6,753 bases of DNA from Burkholderiales bacterium (lineage in GTDB: Bacteria > Pseudomonadota > Gammaproteobacteria > Burkholderiales > Burkholderiaceae_D): positions 1 to 6,753 of the forward strand of contig JAGWUK010000161.1 of NCBI GenBank assembly GCA_028868455.1, written 5' to 3'. Shown here in pieces: positions 1-5,796 of this stretch (the stretch's first letter is position 1; each line of letters begins with the position of its first letter). Both the position numbers and the translations under genes were made by a program. A model generated the notes under the pieces. It did no database searches. It had not been told where the DNA came from and saw nothing but the letters and a program-made list of their open reading frames with translations.

Positions 1-189
1 GGCATCGGTCATGGTTGGAGCCATCCAGAACGCTTTCAGAACTGTTGCCGCCTTCCGTACACGCCAGAACGACCAGGCCTTAAAAAAAACCAGGGTCCAG
101 CTCAGCACTGACATGATCAACAATAGCCATCCAATCAGATGGCCGATCTCGTCAGAGTGCGCCCAAAAATGTGCGATAGCCGGCGTCAT
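1..189 (-). CDS. MotA/TolQ/ExbB-family proton-channel protein, N-terminus only (partial)
   Basis: First 63 codons, starting at the ATG whose complement is 187-189 and running off the left edge. The translation starts MTPAIAHFWAHSDEIGHLIG, followed by a hydrophobic stretch (about residues 18-37, with the core LLLIMSVLSWTLVFFKAW) and then a basic cytoplasmic-like segment (RVRKAATVLKAF). This is the usual N-terminus of ExbB/TolQ-like inner-membrane proteins, which form a proton channel with ExbD/TolR and energise TonB-type transport or Tol functions. The frame is the same as dapB, with 12 bp (four codons) between the dapB TGA and this ATG. No clear Shine-Dalgarno is visible, so translation may depend on coupling to dapB. 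The family usually has about 200-240 residues, so most of the gene is outside. ExbB and TolQ paralogues cannot be told apart from this piece. The family call is good; the symbol is left empty. Confidence 0.83.
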   Translation of the reverse strand, partial: MTPAIAHFWAHSDEIGHLIGWLLLIMSVLSWTLVFFKAWSFWRVRKAATVLKAFWMAPTMTDA

Positions 190-201
190 TGCGTACGTCG
201 A

Positions 202-1008
202 TCAACGCAGCCCGAGTACATCGTACATATCAAACAAACCACTCGCTTTGTCTTTCAGAAAACGTGCTGCCCGCAGACTGCCGTGTGCATAGGTGACGCG
301 GCTCGAGGATTTGTGGGTAATTTCCACACGCTCGCCGATACCTGCAAACATGACCGTGTGATCTCCAACGATATCGCCACCGCGTATCGTGGCGAAACCA
401 ATGGATGAAGGATCACGCTCGCCAGTGACACCTTCACGCGAAAACACACCAACTTCATTCAGGTCACGACCCAATGCATCGGCGATGACTTCGCCCATTT
501 TCAAAGCAGTGCCAGAAGGAGCATCAACCTTATGCCGATGATGCGCTTCGATGATTTCGATATCGTAGCCCTGAGCAAAACTCTTCGCTGCCATTTCCAG
601 CAATTTCAGCGTGACATTGACGCCCACGCTCATGTTTGGCGCAAACACGATGGCGGTCTTTTGTGCCGCAGCGGCGATAGCTGCCTTACCTTCGTCATCA
701 AAGCCGGTTGTACCGATAATCATCTTGATGCCGTGCTCTGCACAATAAGCAAGATGCTTCAACGTTCCCTCTGGACGCGTAAAGTCGATCAGATATTCTG
801 CAGTCGCCAGCGCTTTGTCAAAATCCGATTCAATCAGGATGCCGGAAGGTTTTCCGAGGCTCGCTGCGGCGTCGCTTCCCAAGGCGGGCGAACCTGGCAC
901 ATCCAGTGCGCCTGCCAGTTCGATATCGTCAGTATTGCTGATCGCTTCAACCAGCATTTTCCCCATCCGCCCGGAGGCACCAGCGACTGCTATTTTTAAT
1001 GCACTCAT
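202..1008 (-). CDS. dapB: 4-hydroxy-tetrahydrodipicolinate reductase
   Basis: 268 residues, close to the usual length of about 270. It reduces the product of DapA using NAD(P)H in the diaminopimelate/lysine pathway, in the cytoplasm. Visible motifs are the N-terminal nucleotide-binding loop GASGRMG (residues 10-16), GTTG (99-102), and the catalytic/substrate signature [15 protein letters not shown] (154-168). In that signature His156 and Lys160 correspond to the catalytic His/Lys pair known in the E. coli enzyme, and PSGT (164-167) binds substrate. The start at 1008 gives [16 protein letters not shown], the normal family N-terminus, and has AGGAA seven bases upstream. The open frame extends to 1143, but that extension would overlap bamE and does not resemble the family. 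dapB lies 10 bp after bamE and 12 bp before the proton-channel gene, so the three are probably cotranscribed. Confidence 0.98.
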   Translation of the reverse strand: MSALKIAVAGASGRMGKMLVEAISNTDDIELAGALDVPGSPALGSDAAASLGKPSGILIESDFDKALATAEYLIDFTRPEGTLKHLAYCAEHGIKMIIGTTGFDDEGKAAIAAAAQKTAIVFAPNMSVGVNVTLKLLEMAAKSFAQGYDIEIIEAHHRHKVDAPSGTALKMGEVIADALGRDLNEVGVFSREGVTGERDPSSIGFATIRGGDIVGDHTVMFAGIGERVEITHKSSSRVTYAHGSLRAARFLKDKASGLFDMYDVLGLR

Positions 1009-1015
1009 ACTGCCA

Positions 1016-1020
1016 TTCCT
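1016..1020 (-). promoter_or_regulatory. dapB ribosome binding site overlapping the bamE stop codon
   Basis: On the minus strand the sequence reads TAGGAATGGCAGT then ATG. The AGGAA core sits seven bases before the dapB ATG, and the TAG stop of bamE shares its last two bases with this core. This fixes the dapB start at 1008 and suggests that ribosomes ending on bamE re-initiate on dapB. Confidence 0.75.
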
Positions 1021-1570
1021 ATTTTGTTTTTTTCTTGACCGGGCCATCCGTATCCACGACCGATTCAACGCGATTCTGTCCAAGAGCGGATTCGGTGATA
1101 CGCGCCAGGTATTCTTTTTCGTTCGGCAAATTACCGCCTTCAAATTTGCTCATCAAATTATTTTTGAAATACACGGTGACACGGCTGGTAATCTGATCTC
1201 CATTCGGCTTGGTCAGACGGAAAGGATAGTCCCAGCGATCTTCATGGAACATATCTGTCAACAAGGCAGTTCCCAGAATAAAACGTACTTGCTCACGCGT
1301 CATTCCTACTTTCAGTTGCGAGACCATTTCTTGAGAAACGAAATTTCCTTGCTGAATAGAAACGCGATACGGGGAGATATAACCCAAAAATTTGCGCACC
1401 CCGGTACGCGTCGTCACTTGCGTTCCGGCTGCGGCTTCAGTCGTCGCTTTTTCTTGCGACTGCGCCAGTAAAGGTGTTTTGGATGAACAAGCAGACAAGC
1501 ATGTAACCAGCAGACACACTGCCAGTCGGCCAGCCTTACCCCGGAGAGATTCTGAAAACAACAATCGCAT
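1019..1570 (-). CDS. bamE: Outer membrane protein assembly lipoprotein BamE (SmpA/OmlA family)
   Basis: 183 residues. BamE is a small outer-membrane lipoprotein of the BAM complex that helps BamA and BamD insert beta-barrel proteins. The N-terminus has a lipoprotein signal peptide: basic residues near 10-15, a hydrophobic core (16-25), then the lipobox LSAC with the lipidated Cys at 28. Ser follows the Cys, consistent with outer-membrane sorting. After a Thr/Ala-rich linker the SmpA/OmlA domain begins near residue 68 ([12 protein letters not shown]), followed by the diagnostic [20 protein letters not shown] and the [10 protein letters not shown] segment. The C-terminus, ending PVKKKTK, is somewhat longer than in E. 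coli BamE, as is common in Burkholderiales. The start at 1570 has TGAGG six bases upstream (1577-1581). It diverges from fur and is followed by dapB after 10 bp. The name omlA or smpA is often used for the same gene. Confidence 0.95.
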   Translation of the reverse strand: MRLLFSESLRGKAGRLAVCLLVTCLSACSSKTPLLAQSQEKATTEAAAGTQVTTRTGVRKFLGYISPYRVSIQQGNFVSQEMVSQLKVGMTREQVRFILGTALLTDMFHEDRWDYPFRLTKPNGDQITSRVTVYFKNNLMSKFEGGNLPNEKEYLARITESALGQNRVESVVDTDGPVKKKTK

Positions 1571-1646
1571 AGGTAACCTCAGTAAATGAGCAACATGCCC
1601 TAAAACCCGATATCATAAAGCAGATAGCCATCTTTTGACCGAAAAC
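1571..1646. promoter_or_regulatory. Divergent bamE / fur promoter region
   Basis: This 76-bp AT-rich gap must hold the start signals of both the bamE-dapB transcript and fur. The best -10-like hexamers overlap at the GATATC palindrome (1609-1614): TATCAT at 1611-1616 on the plus strand and TATGAT (complement of 1612-1617) on the minus strand. Matches at -35 are poor on both sides. I see no recognisable Fur box (GATAATGATAATCATTATC type), so autoregulation of fur cannot be supported from the sequence. The bamE Shine-Dalgarno (1577-1581) is also here. Confidence 0.3.
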
Positions 1647-2078
1647 ATGACAAACAGCACTCCCAACCTGAAAGCCAGCGGCCTAAAAGCGACTCTGCCC
1701 CGCTTAAAAATTCTGGAAATTTTCCAAAGTAGCAAAGTACGCCATCTGACCGCAGAAGATGTCTATAAGATCCTGCTGAATGAAAATATGGATGTTGGCC
1801 TGGCGACGGTGTATCGCGTTTTGACGCAATTTGAGCAGGCAGGTTTACTTAACCGTAATCATTTTGAAACCGGCAAAGCCATCTTTGAACTGAACGAAGG
1901 CTCACATCACGATCATCTGGTTTGCCTGGATTGCGGCCGCGTCGAAGAATTTTACGACGAGCAAATTGAAAAAAGACAACAAGCCATCGCTCTGGAGCGG
2001 GGATTTCAGATTGCCGAACATGCATTGGCGATCTATGGCAATTGCACCAAAGCCAATTGCGAACATAAGCAGGACTGA
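1647..2078 (+). CDS. fur: Ferric uptake regulator Fur
   Basis: 143 residues. Fur is a cytoplasmic metal-sensing transcription repressor that, with Fe(II), shuts off iron acquisition genes. An N-terminal winged helix (about 1-82, including [18 protein letters not shown]) precedes the dimerisation/metal domain. With the ATG at 1647, the metal ligands fall at the same numbers as in E. coli Fur: His33, Glu81, His88, His90 (site 2); His87, Asp89, Glu108, His125 (site 1); and the structural zinc cysteines Cys93, Cys96, Cys133, Cys138. That agreement supports this start over an in-frame TTG at 1635 that would add four residues. No good Shine-Dalgarno precedes either. The protein is complete with no missing ligand, so it should be functional. 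It is transcribed away from bamE and converges with the response regulator gene across 256 bp. Confidence 0.97.
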   Translation: MTNSTPNLKASGLKATLPRLKILEIFQSSKVRHLTAEDVYKILLNENMDVGLATVYRVLTQFEQAGLLNRNHFETGKAIFELNEGSHHDHLVCLDCGRVEEFYDEQIEKRQQAIALERGFQIAEHALAIYGNCTKANCEHKQD

Positions 2079-2098
2079 CGAAAAACATCCCGACGGCG

Positions 2099-2164
2099 TT
2101 ATAGCTCCTCGTCGTAGATGGGTACGATGCGTACCGACTTCGTCGCGATGGTGTAGTCGGGAAT
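2099..2164 (-). pseudogene. Possible C-terminal remnant of a decayed gene
   Basis: Between an in-frame TGA (2165-2167) and a TAA (2099-2101), the minus strand reads isoleucine, proline, then DYTIATKSVRIVPIYDEEL. The sequence has the mixed hydrophobic/charged look of a real C-terminus but no start codon. In a neighbouring frame the upstream minus-strand sequence (about 2165-2280) stays open and reads ...GKPVTPADNLLSEFP up to the CCC at about 2159-2161, where a single frameshift would join the two. I do not recognise the protein. Palindromic DNA can also give open frames by chance, so a structured non-coding element is an equal alternative. Confidence 0.2.
2121..2135. repeat. Short perfect inverted repeat GGTACG-ATG-CGTACC
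   Basis: Six-base perfect arms with a three-base centre. It lies inside the longer pair TCCCGAC (2088-2094) / GTCGGGA (2156-2162) and next to CCGACT (2134-2139) / AGTCGG (2155-2160), with which it would compete for pairing. The pairing is seen directly; its function is unknown. Confidence 0.55.
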
Positions 2165-2165
2165 T

Positions 2166-2183
2166 CAGACAACAAGTTGTCTG
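2166..2183. repeat. Perfect inverted repeat CAGACAACAAGTTGTCTG
   Basis: Eight-base perfect arms around a two-base AA centre, in the fur/response-regulator intergenic region. The tight centre suits a dimeric protein site or cruciform better than an RNA hairpin, but nothing in the sequence identifies a binding protein. Confidence 0.6.
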
Positions 2184-2196
2184 CCGGCGTAACGGG

Positions 2197-2220
2197 CTTC
2201 CCTTGTAAGGGAAGTTTCCT
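2197..2220 (+). terminator. Possible fur terminator hairpin
   Basis: CTTCCCTT (2197-2204) pairs perfectly with AAGGGAAG (2207-2214). As RNA this would be a stem of about seven pairs with a four-base loop, followed on the plus strand by TTTCCT. It lies about 120 bp after the fur stop. The T tract is short and interrupted and the stem is not very GC-rich, so termination is plausible rather than clear. On the other strand no T run follows, so it would not serve the response regulator. Confidence 0.35.
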
Positions 2221-2334
2221 CAGCCCCAAAGGATGCTTCGCCCCGCTGGAACCATGTTGCGTAAGCCCTAAGAAAAACTGAGTTCAGACACAAGCACGCC
2301 GACGGTACTTGATTATCCGCGATAGAAGGGCGAT

Positions 2335-2727
2335 TTATTTGTCCAGCTTGGCAACCACGCCAGCTACCGTATCAAGAATTTTCTGCGCATTAAATGGTTT
2401 CAGCACGAAACCGTGGATGCCGGTTTTCACTGCTTCCATGATCGTTTCCTGATCTTTATTTGCAGTTACCATCAGCACGCGCGTGTCCGGCAACATTTCC
2501 CTGAATCGTGGCAGCACTTCGAGACCACCGACTTTGGGCATAACGACATCAAGCATGACGATATCGGGTTTCAGTTTCAGCGCCATGTCCAGTCCAACTC
2601 CGCCATCTGTCGCTTCACCAACGACGCTGTAGCCTTCGCTACGCAAGACCACTCTCAATACTTCACGAGTAATTTCGTTATCGTCAATTAACAATATAGA
2701 AACCTGCTTGTTTGATTTCATGTTCAT
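2335..2727 (-). CDS. Single-domain CheY-like response regulator
   Basis: 130 residues made of one receiver domain with no output domain. All receiver positions are present: acidic pocket Asp15-Asp16, phospho-acceptor Asp60 (in PDIVMLDVVMPKVGGLEVL), Thr88 (VLMVTAN), and Lys110 followed by Pro111 (FVLKPF). The aromatic switch position is Phe107. It should therefore be phosphorylated by a histidine kinase not present here and act through protein contacts. Chemotaxis, phosphorelay or stress signalling are all possible, and the sequence does not choose. The start at 2727 (MNMKSNK) is six bases after the hrcA stop; a second ATG at 2721 would remove two residues. No Shine-Dalgarno is visible, which suggests translational coupling to hrcA. 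It converges with fur. Confidence 0.94.
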   Translation of the reverse strand: MNMKSNKQVSILLIDDNEITREVLRVVLRSEGYSVVGEATDGGVGLDMALKLKPDIVMLDVVMPKVGGLEVLPRFREMLPDTRVLMVTANKDQETIMEAVKTGIHGFVLKPFNAQKILDTVAGVVAKLDK

Positions 2728-2733
2728 GATCGC

Positions 2734-3753
2734 TTATTGGCTCAATGCGTTGGAAAGTAACTTTGCGGTGATATCGACAATCGGGATCACTCTCTCATAG
2801 GCCATACGGGTTGGGCCAATCACACCCAGTGTGCCTACAATTTTTCCGTTGATATCGTAGGGAGCCGTGACCACGCTCATCTCTTCCATCGGTACCAGCT
2901 GAGATTCGCCACCGATAAAAATCTGCACGCCAGTCGCCTTACTGGAAACGTCCAGTAATTGCATCAGGCTGCTTTTTTGTTCAAACATGTCGAACAATTT
3001 GCGCAGTGACGTCATGTTGGACGACAAATCAACGACATTCAGCAAATTCCGCTCACCAGAAATCACGACCTCATCGGCACTGTCTGTCATTGCGTCACTA
3101 CCGGCTTCGACCGCAGCCTGCATCAGACGCGTCATATCATTTTGCAACTGTCGCAGTTCAGCATTGATGCGCATACGTGCATCATCAAAACTGAGACCGC
3201 CGAAGTTCTGGTTCAGGTAATTCGCTGCCTGTACCAGTTGCGAAGCGTTGTAATCCACATCCGTCAGCAATAAGCGATTGTGTACTTCACCCGTCGGCGC
3301 GACAACCACCAGCAGAATTCTTTTCTCAGACAGACGCAGGAATTCAACCTGTTGAAAAATGGAAACACTACGAGGTGTCATGACGACACCCGCAAATTGC
3401 GTCAGCGACGATAAAATCTGCGCCGCATTGGCAATGATTTTTTGTGGCGGATTGGAAATCAGGTTGGGTTGCAGGCGCGACTCCAGGCCAACTTCATCAA
3501 TCTCCTGAACGGTGAGTAATTTATCAACAAAAACACGATACCCTCGCGGTGTGGGTATCCGCCCTGCCGACGTGTGCGGACTGGCGACGAATCCCATCTC
3601 CTCCAGATCGGCCATCACATTCCGGATTGTTGCCGGCGACAATTCCAGCCCGGAAATTTTGGACAAGGCGCGCGAACCCACGGGTTGACCGTCAGCGATA
3701 TATCGCTCAACCAAGGCTTTTAAGAGAGTTTGTGCACGAGTATCAAGTTGCAT
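2734..3753 (-). CDS. hrcA: Heat-inducible transcription repressor HrcA
   Basis: 339 residues, the normal family length. HrcA binds CIRCE operators (TTAGCACTC-N9-GAGTGCTAA) ahead of chaperone operons such as groESL and needs GroEL to stay folded, so it releases DNA during heat shock. The N-terminal winged helix spans about residues 1-77, with GQPVGSRAL (22-30) and the hallmark [18 protein letters not shown] (39-56) and [18 protein letters not shown] (60-77). The GAF-like HrcA domain follows, and the C-terminal segment contains IFIGGE and [16 protein letters not shown]. The start at 3753 ([18 protein letters not shown]) matches homologues. No clear Shine-Dalgarno and no CIRCE precede it; a TAGAAT -10-like hexamer (complement of 3760-3765) lies very close to the ATG. 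It lies 44 bp after the HAD gene and 6 bp before the response regulator, so a three-gene transcript is likely. Confidence 0.97.
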   Translation of the reverse strand: MQLDTRAQTLLKALVERYIADGQPVGSRALSKISGLELSPATIRNVMADLEEMGFVASPHTSAGRIPTPRGYRVFVDKLLTVQEIDEVGLESRLQPNLISNPPQKIIANAAQILSSLTQFAGVVMTPRSVSIFQQVEFLRLSEKRILLVVVAPTGEVHNRLLLTDVDYNASQLVQAANYLNQNFGGLSFDDARMRINAELRQLQNDMTRLMQAAVEAGSDAMTDSADEVVISGERNLLNVVDLSSNMTSLRKLFDMFEQKSSLMQLLDVSSKATGVQIFIGGESQLVPMEEMSVVTAPYDINGKIVGTLGVIGPTRMAYERVIPIVDITAKLLSNALSQ

Positions 3754-3797
3754 GGTTTTATTCTATGCGAGCAAACGCAGTATGAACACAGGAAAAT

Positions 3798-4484
3798 TCA
3801 CAACCATTGTGTCACATCATGCAAATGACGGAATTCTGCATCGGGTTGAACATGCGGTGAAGCGCTGTCTTCCAGCTTCAGCCCCGAACGGTTCATCCAT
3901 CCGCCAAGCAATCCTGCCTGCTGCGCGCCTTGCACATCCAGCAACAAATCATCACCGATATACAGAACATGTTCTGGGTCTACGTGCAAAGCCTCACACG
4001 CCGCATGAAAAATGCGCGGATCAGGCTTGGCGCAACCGAAACGATAAGCGGCAATTGAAACTTTAAAATGTGGTGCAAGCCCAATTGCTTCAAGATTGGC
4101 AAAACCGTTCGACACAGTACCCAGCGGCAGGCGCTGTGCAAGTGCCTGCAAACCTGGCTGCACATCTTCATACAGCTGGACTTGATTTCTGGCATGCGCA
4201 AATACCTGCATGGCGCGATCCGCCTGGTCCTGATTTTCTCCATGTTCAGCGAAAATCTGACTCAGCAAGGTATGTCGCAGTGCCCATAAGTCATATTGAA
4301 AACGCGTATCGGATGCCACCAGCGCGTTACGTTTTTCGCGCAATCGTTCCACGGTGTAATTTGCAGCCACCACAGGGACATGTTCCTGCATCCATAGCTG
4401 CAAAGTCGATTCGGCATGTCGGATGACCGGTGCAACCGGCCACAGGGTATCGTCCAGGTCCAGCAATACTGCTTTTATTATCAT
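3798..4484 (-). CDS. HAD-superfamily hydrolase (subfamily IA), probable phosphatase
   Basis: 228 residues. All four HAD motifs are present: motif I DLDDT with nucleophile Asp9 and acid Asp11; motif II with Ser125 (GTVSNGF); motif III Lys153 (CAKPDPRIF); motif IV GDDLLLD with Asp178 and Asp183. A helical cap of about 80-90 residues lies between motifs I and II, the subfamily IA arrangement. The protein should be a cytoplasmic Mg-dependent phosphatase of a small phosphorylated metabolite. The general look resembles YigB/YjjG-type enzymes, but the substrate cannot be read from sequence. The start at 4484 (MIIKAVLLDLDDTLW) puts motif I at the normal distance, with only a weak GAG eight bases upstream. 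It is probably first in a transcript with hrcA and the response regulator, and diverges from nadK across 183 bp. A functional link to HrcA is not apparent. Confidence 0.92.
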   Translation of the reverse strand: MIIKAVLLDLDDTLWPVAPVIRHAESTLQLWMQEHVPVVAANYTVERLREKRNALVASDTRFQYDLWALRHTLLSQIFAEHGENQDQADRAMQVFAHARNQVQLYEDVQPGLQALAQRLPLGTVSNGFANLEAIGLAPHFKVSIAAYRFGCAKPDPRIFHAACEALHVDPEHVLYIGDDLLLDVQGAQQAGLLGGWMNRSGLKLEDSASPHVQPDAEFRHLHDVTQWL

Positions 4485-4667
4485 ACGGAGTACTCAGTTC
4501 AATCTTAGAACGTTCATTCAAGCGTCCCGGCAGCGCCATACTTCCTTGCTGTGCAACACATACTGCGGTCGGCGTCGTGCCTTGCAGGAACAAATTTGCA
4601 TAAGTCCTGAATCATTCAGGCGTTAATTATGGTCTAATCTTAGCAATCGTGTCACATCCAAATTTTT
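4485..4667. promoter_or_regulatory. Divergent HAD / nadK promoter region
   Basis: 183 bp that should contain start signals for the HAD-hrcA-response regulator block (minus) and for nadK (plus). On the plus strand TCTAAT (4633-4638) matches the -10 consensus at five of six positions and lies about 30 bp before the nadK ATG. No good -35 sits at the right distance, and the palindrome at 4606-4620 occupies that place. No convincing minus-strand promoter was found. The nadK leader just before the ATG is AAATTTTT and lacks a Shine-Dalgarno. Confidence 0.4.
4606..4620. promoter_or_regulatory. Operator-like palindrome CCTGAATcATTCAGG
   Basis: Perfect seven-base arms around one central base, 47 bp upstream of the nadK ATG and covering the expected -35 area of the TCTAAT -10 candidate. 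Its length, symmetry and location fit a dimeric regulator site that could control nadK, the HAD gene or both. I do not recognise the motif, and no regulator is named by the sequence. Confidence 0.4.
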
Positions 4668-5561
4668 ATGACTGCTCAGGCAAAAACCATTGCTCTTGTT
4701 GGTAAATACAACGCTGCCGGCATTACGGAGTCCATGACCGAACTGGCGAGCTTTCTGGATCATGCCGGCCATACCGTCATCGTGGAAGCTGAAACTGCGC
4801 AATACATCCATCTGAACGGCTTTGCCAGTATGCCAGTTCCGGAAATAGGCAAATATGCCGATGCGGCGATCGTCGTCGGCGGTGATGGCACGATGCTGGG
4901 CATCGCAAGGCAACTTGCTCCGTACAATGTTCCCCTGATCGGTATCAATCAGGGACGCCTCGGATTTATCACCGACATTTCACTGGATCGCATGATACCG
5001 GTGATTGCCGAGATGCTGGAAGGCAAATACGTTTCTGAACGCCGCAGCTTATTGCAGGCCATTGTCGTTCGTGATGGCGACCAGATATTCAGCGGCGTTG
5101 CGTTCAACGACATCGTGGTGGCGCGTGGTGCGGGCTCAGGCATGGTGGAATTGCGCGTCGATGTCGATTCACATTTCATGTACAACCAGCGCTCGGATGG
5201 CTTGATTGTCTCAACGCCGACGGGTTCCACGGCCTACGCTTTATCAGCCGGAGGACCGTTATTGCATCCGAGCCTGAACGGCATAGTGATGGTACCGATC
5301 GCGCCACATGCCTTGTCCAATCGCCCTATCGTCTTGCCTGAAAGCAGCGAGATCGTGATTGAAATTGTTGCCGGCAGAGATATCAGCGTCAATTTCGATA
5401 TGCAATCGTTCGCCAGCCTGATGTATAAGGACAGGATCGCAATTAATCGCTCCGCCCATACCGTGACATTTTTGCATCCGCATGACTGGAATTACTACAA
5501 CACCCTGCGCGAAAAATTACACTGGAATGAATATCCTTCCGTCGAAGGGGCCCTCAATTAA
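4668..5561 (+). CDS. nadK: NAD kinase
   Basis: 297 residues, normal length for the proteobacterial enzyme. It phosphorylates NAD to NADP using ATP or polyphosphate, in the cytoplasm, and supplies NADPH-dependent pathways. Motifs in order: an N-terminal Rossmann-like domain beginning [10 protein letters not shown]; the GGDGT motif (71-75) containing the catalytic Asp73; [13 protein letters not shown] (92-104); the NAD-contacting Asn147-Asp148 pair ([10 protein letters not shown]); and [25 protein letters not shown] (177-201), the second family signature. The start at 4668 gives [15 protein letters not shown], in line with homologues. No Shine-Dalgarno is seen; the leader is T/A-rich. It is followed by recN on the same strand after 235 bp, and a small opposite ORF ends at its stop codon. 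The older name ppnK refers to the same gene. Confidence 0.97.
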   Translation: MTAQAKTIALVGKYNAAGITESMTELASFLDHAGHTVIVEAETAQYIHLNGFASMPVPEIGKYADAAIVVGGDGTMLGIARQLAPYNVPLIGINQGRLGFITDISLDRMIPVIAEMLEGKYVSERRSLLQAIVVRDGDQIFSGVAFNDIVVARGAGSGMVELRVDVDSHFMYNQRSDGLIVSTPTGSTAYALSAGGPLLHPSLNGIVMVPIAPHALSNRPIVLPESSEIVIEIVAGRDISVNFDMQSFASLMYKDRIAINRSAHTVTFLHPHDWNYYNTLREKLHWNEYPSVEGALN

Positions 5562-5728
5562 ATTCTGAGTCTTCGCTGAAGCTTCCCCCAGAGACGACGA
5601 TTGCACGTCATTGTGCGGTAATTATTTTTCGCCACGCTGCGAGAGTCAGGCGCCACAACATATAGCGCATGTTTTGCAGCCGTTGATAGAATAGCGTCTT
5701 CGCTGGTCTGGCCGGAAAATCGGCGCAT
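5558..5728 (-). CDS. Possible small protein, 56 residues, unknown function
   Basis: The minus strand is open from an ATG (complement of 5726-5728) to TAA (5558-5560). It starts [20 protein letters not shown] and ends in a strongly basic tail, [13 protein letters not shown]. An in-frame TAG lies six codons upstream of the ATG. Nothing resembles a signal peptide, membrane segment or known motif. Its stop overlaps the stop of nadK tail to tail, and it is divergent from recN. Shine-Dalgarno support is poor: AGGA lies about 15 bases before the ATG. A 9-bp inverted repeat, ATTCTGAGT (5562-5570) / ACTCAGAAT (5729-5737), brackets the ORF, one arm abutting the start codon. It may be a real small gene, a mini-element or chance; a 57-codon frame alone is weak evidence. 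Confidence 0.27.
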   Translation of the reverse strand: MRRFSGQTSEDAILSTAAKHALYVVAPDSRSVAKNNYRTMTCNRRLWGKLQRRLRI

Positions 5729-5796
5729 ACTCAGAATCTTTTGGTCCTAACCGACGCCTGACGTCCTGTTCAGATTTTTTACTCCTTGATGAGCCT
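5562..5796. other. nadK-recN intergenic region
   Basis: 235 bp. Besides the minus-strand ORF and the 9-bp inverted repeat, it has a 10-base direct repeat, GTCTTCGCTG, at 5569-5578 and 5696-5705. A weak hairpin GCAC (5603-5606) / GTGC (5613-5616) is followed by an AT-rich stretch ending in five Ts (5625-5629), which might end nadK transcription. No good promoter and no full LexA box (CTGT-N8-ACAG) could be found ahead of recN; only a CTGT half lies at 5766-5769. Confidence 0.5.

Larger units (their letters stand above)
2079..2334. other. Convergent intergenic region, palindrome-rich
   Basis: 256 bp between the 3' ends of fur (plus) and the response regulator (minus). It carries three perfect short inverted repeats (2121-2135, 2166-2183, 2197-2214) and a longer-range pair TCCCGAC (2088-2094) / GTCGGGA (2156-2162). 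It also holds a near repeat of TTCAGACA(A)CAAG (2164-2176 and 2283-2294). No complete gene is convincing. A minus-strand reading at 2099-2164 looks protein-like and could be a remnant. On the minus strand, TTTTTCTT follows a very short CTGA..TCAG palindrome near 2278-2287, which is too weak to call a terminator. Confidence 0.6.

Noticed and set aside
1009..1143. N-terminal extension of dapB by 45 codons
   Set aside because: It overlaps the 3' part of bamE in another frame, has no family resemblance, and the ATG at 1008 has a good ribosome site and the expected [13 protein letters not shown] start.
532..1471. Long plus-strand frames over dapB and bamE (up to about 218 codons)
   Set aside because: They are antisense to two clearly conserved genes and their translations look like no known protein.
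1635..1646. Upstream TTG start for fur
   Set aside because: The ATG at 1647 reproduces the E. coli numbering of every metal ligand; the TTG has no ribosome site.
1849..2098. Minus-strand frame over the end of fur
   Set aside because: Shadow of fur; only the part beyond the fur stop is discussed, as a possible remnant.
4640..4666. CIRCE-like sequence before nadK
   Set aside because: TTAGCAATC matches the left half at eight of nine positions, but the right half (4658-4666) has almost no match to GAGTGCTAA, so it is not a HrcA operator.
5657..5673. AACAT...ATGTT symmetry as a LexA or other operator
   Set aside because: Arms are only five bases with a seven-base centre, do not fit CTGT-N8-ACAG, and lie inside the small ORF.
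5623..5685. Alternative 20-codon minus-strand ORF ([13 protein letters not shown]...)
   Set aside because: Very short, no ribosome site, and overlaps the longer minus-strand frame.
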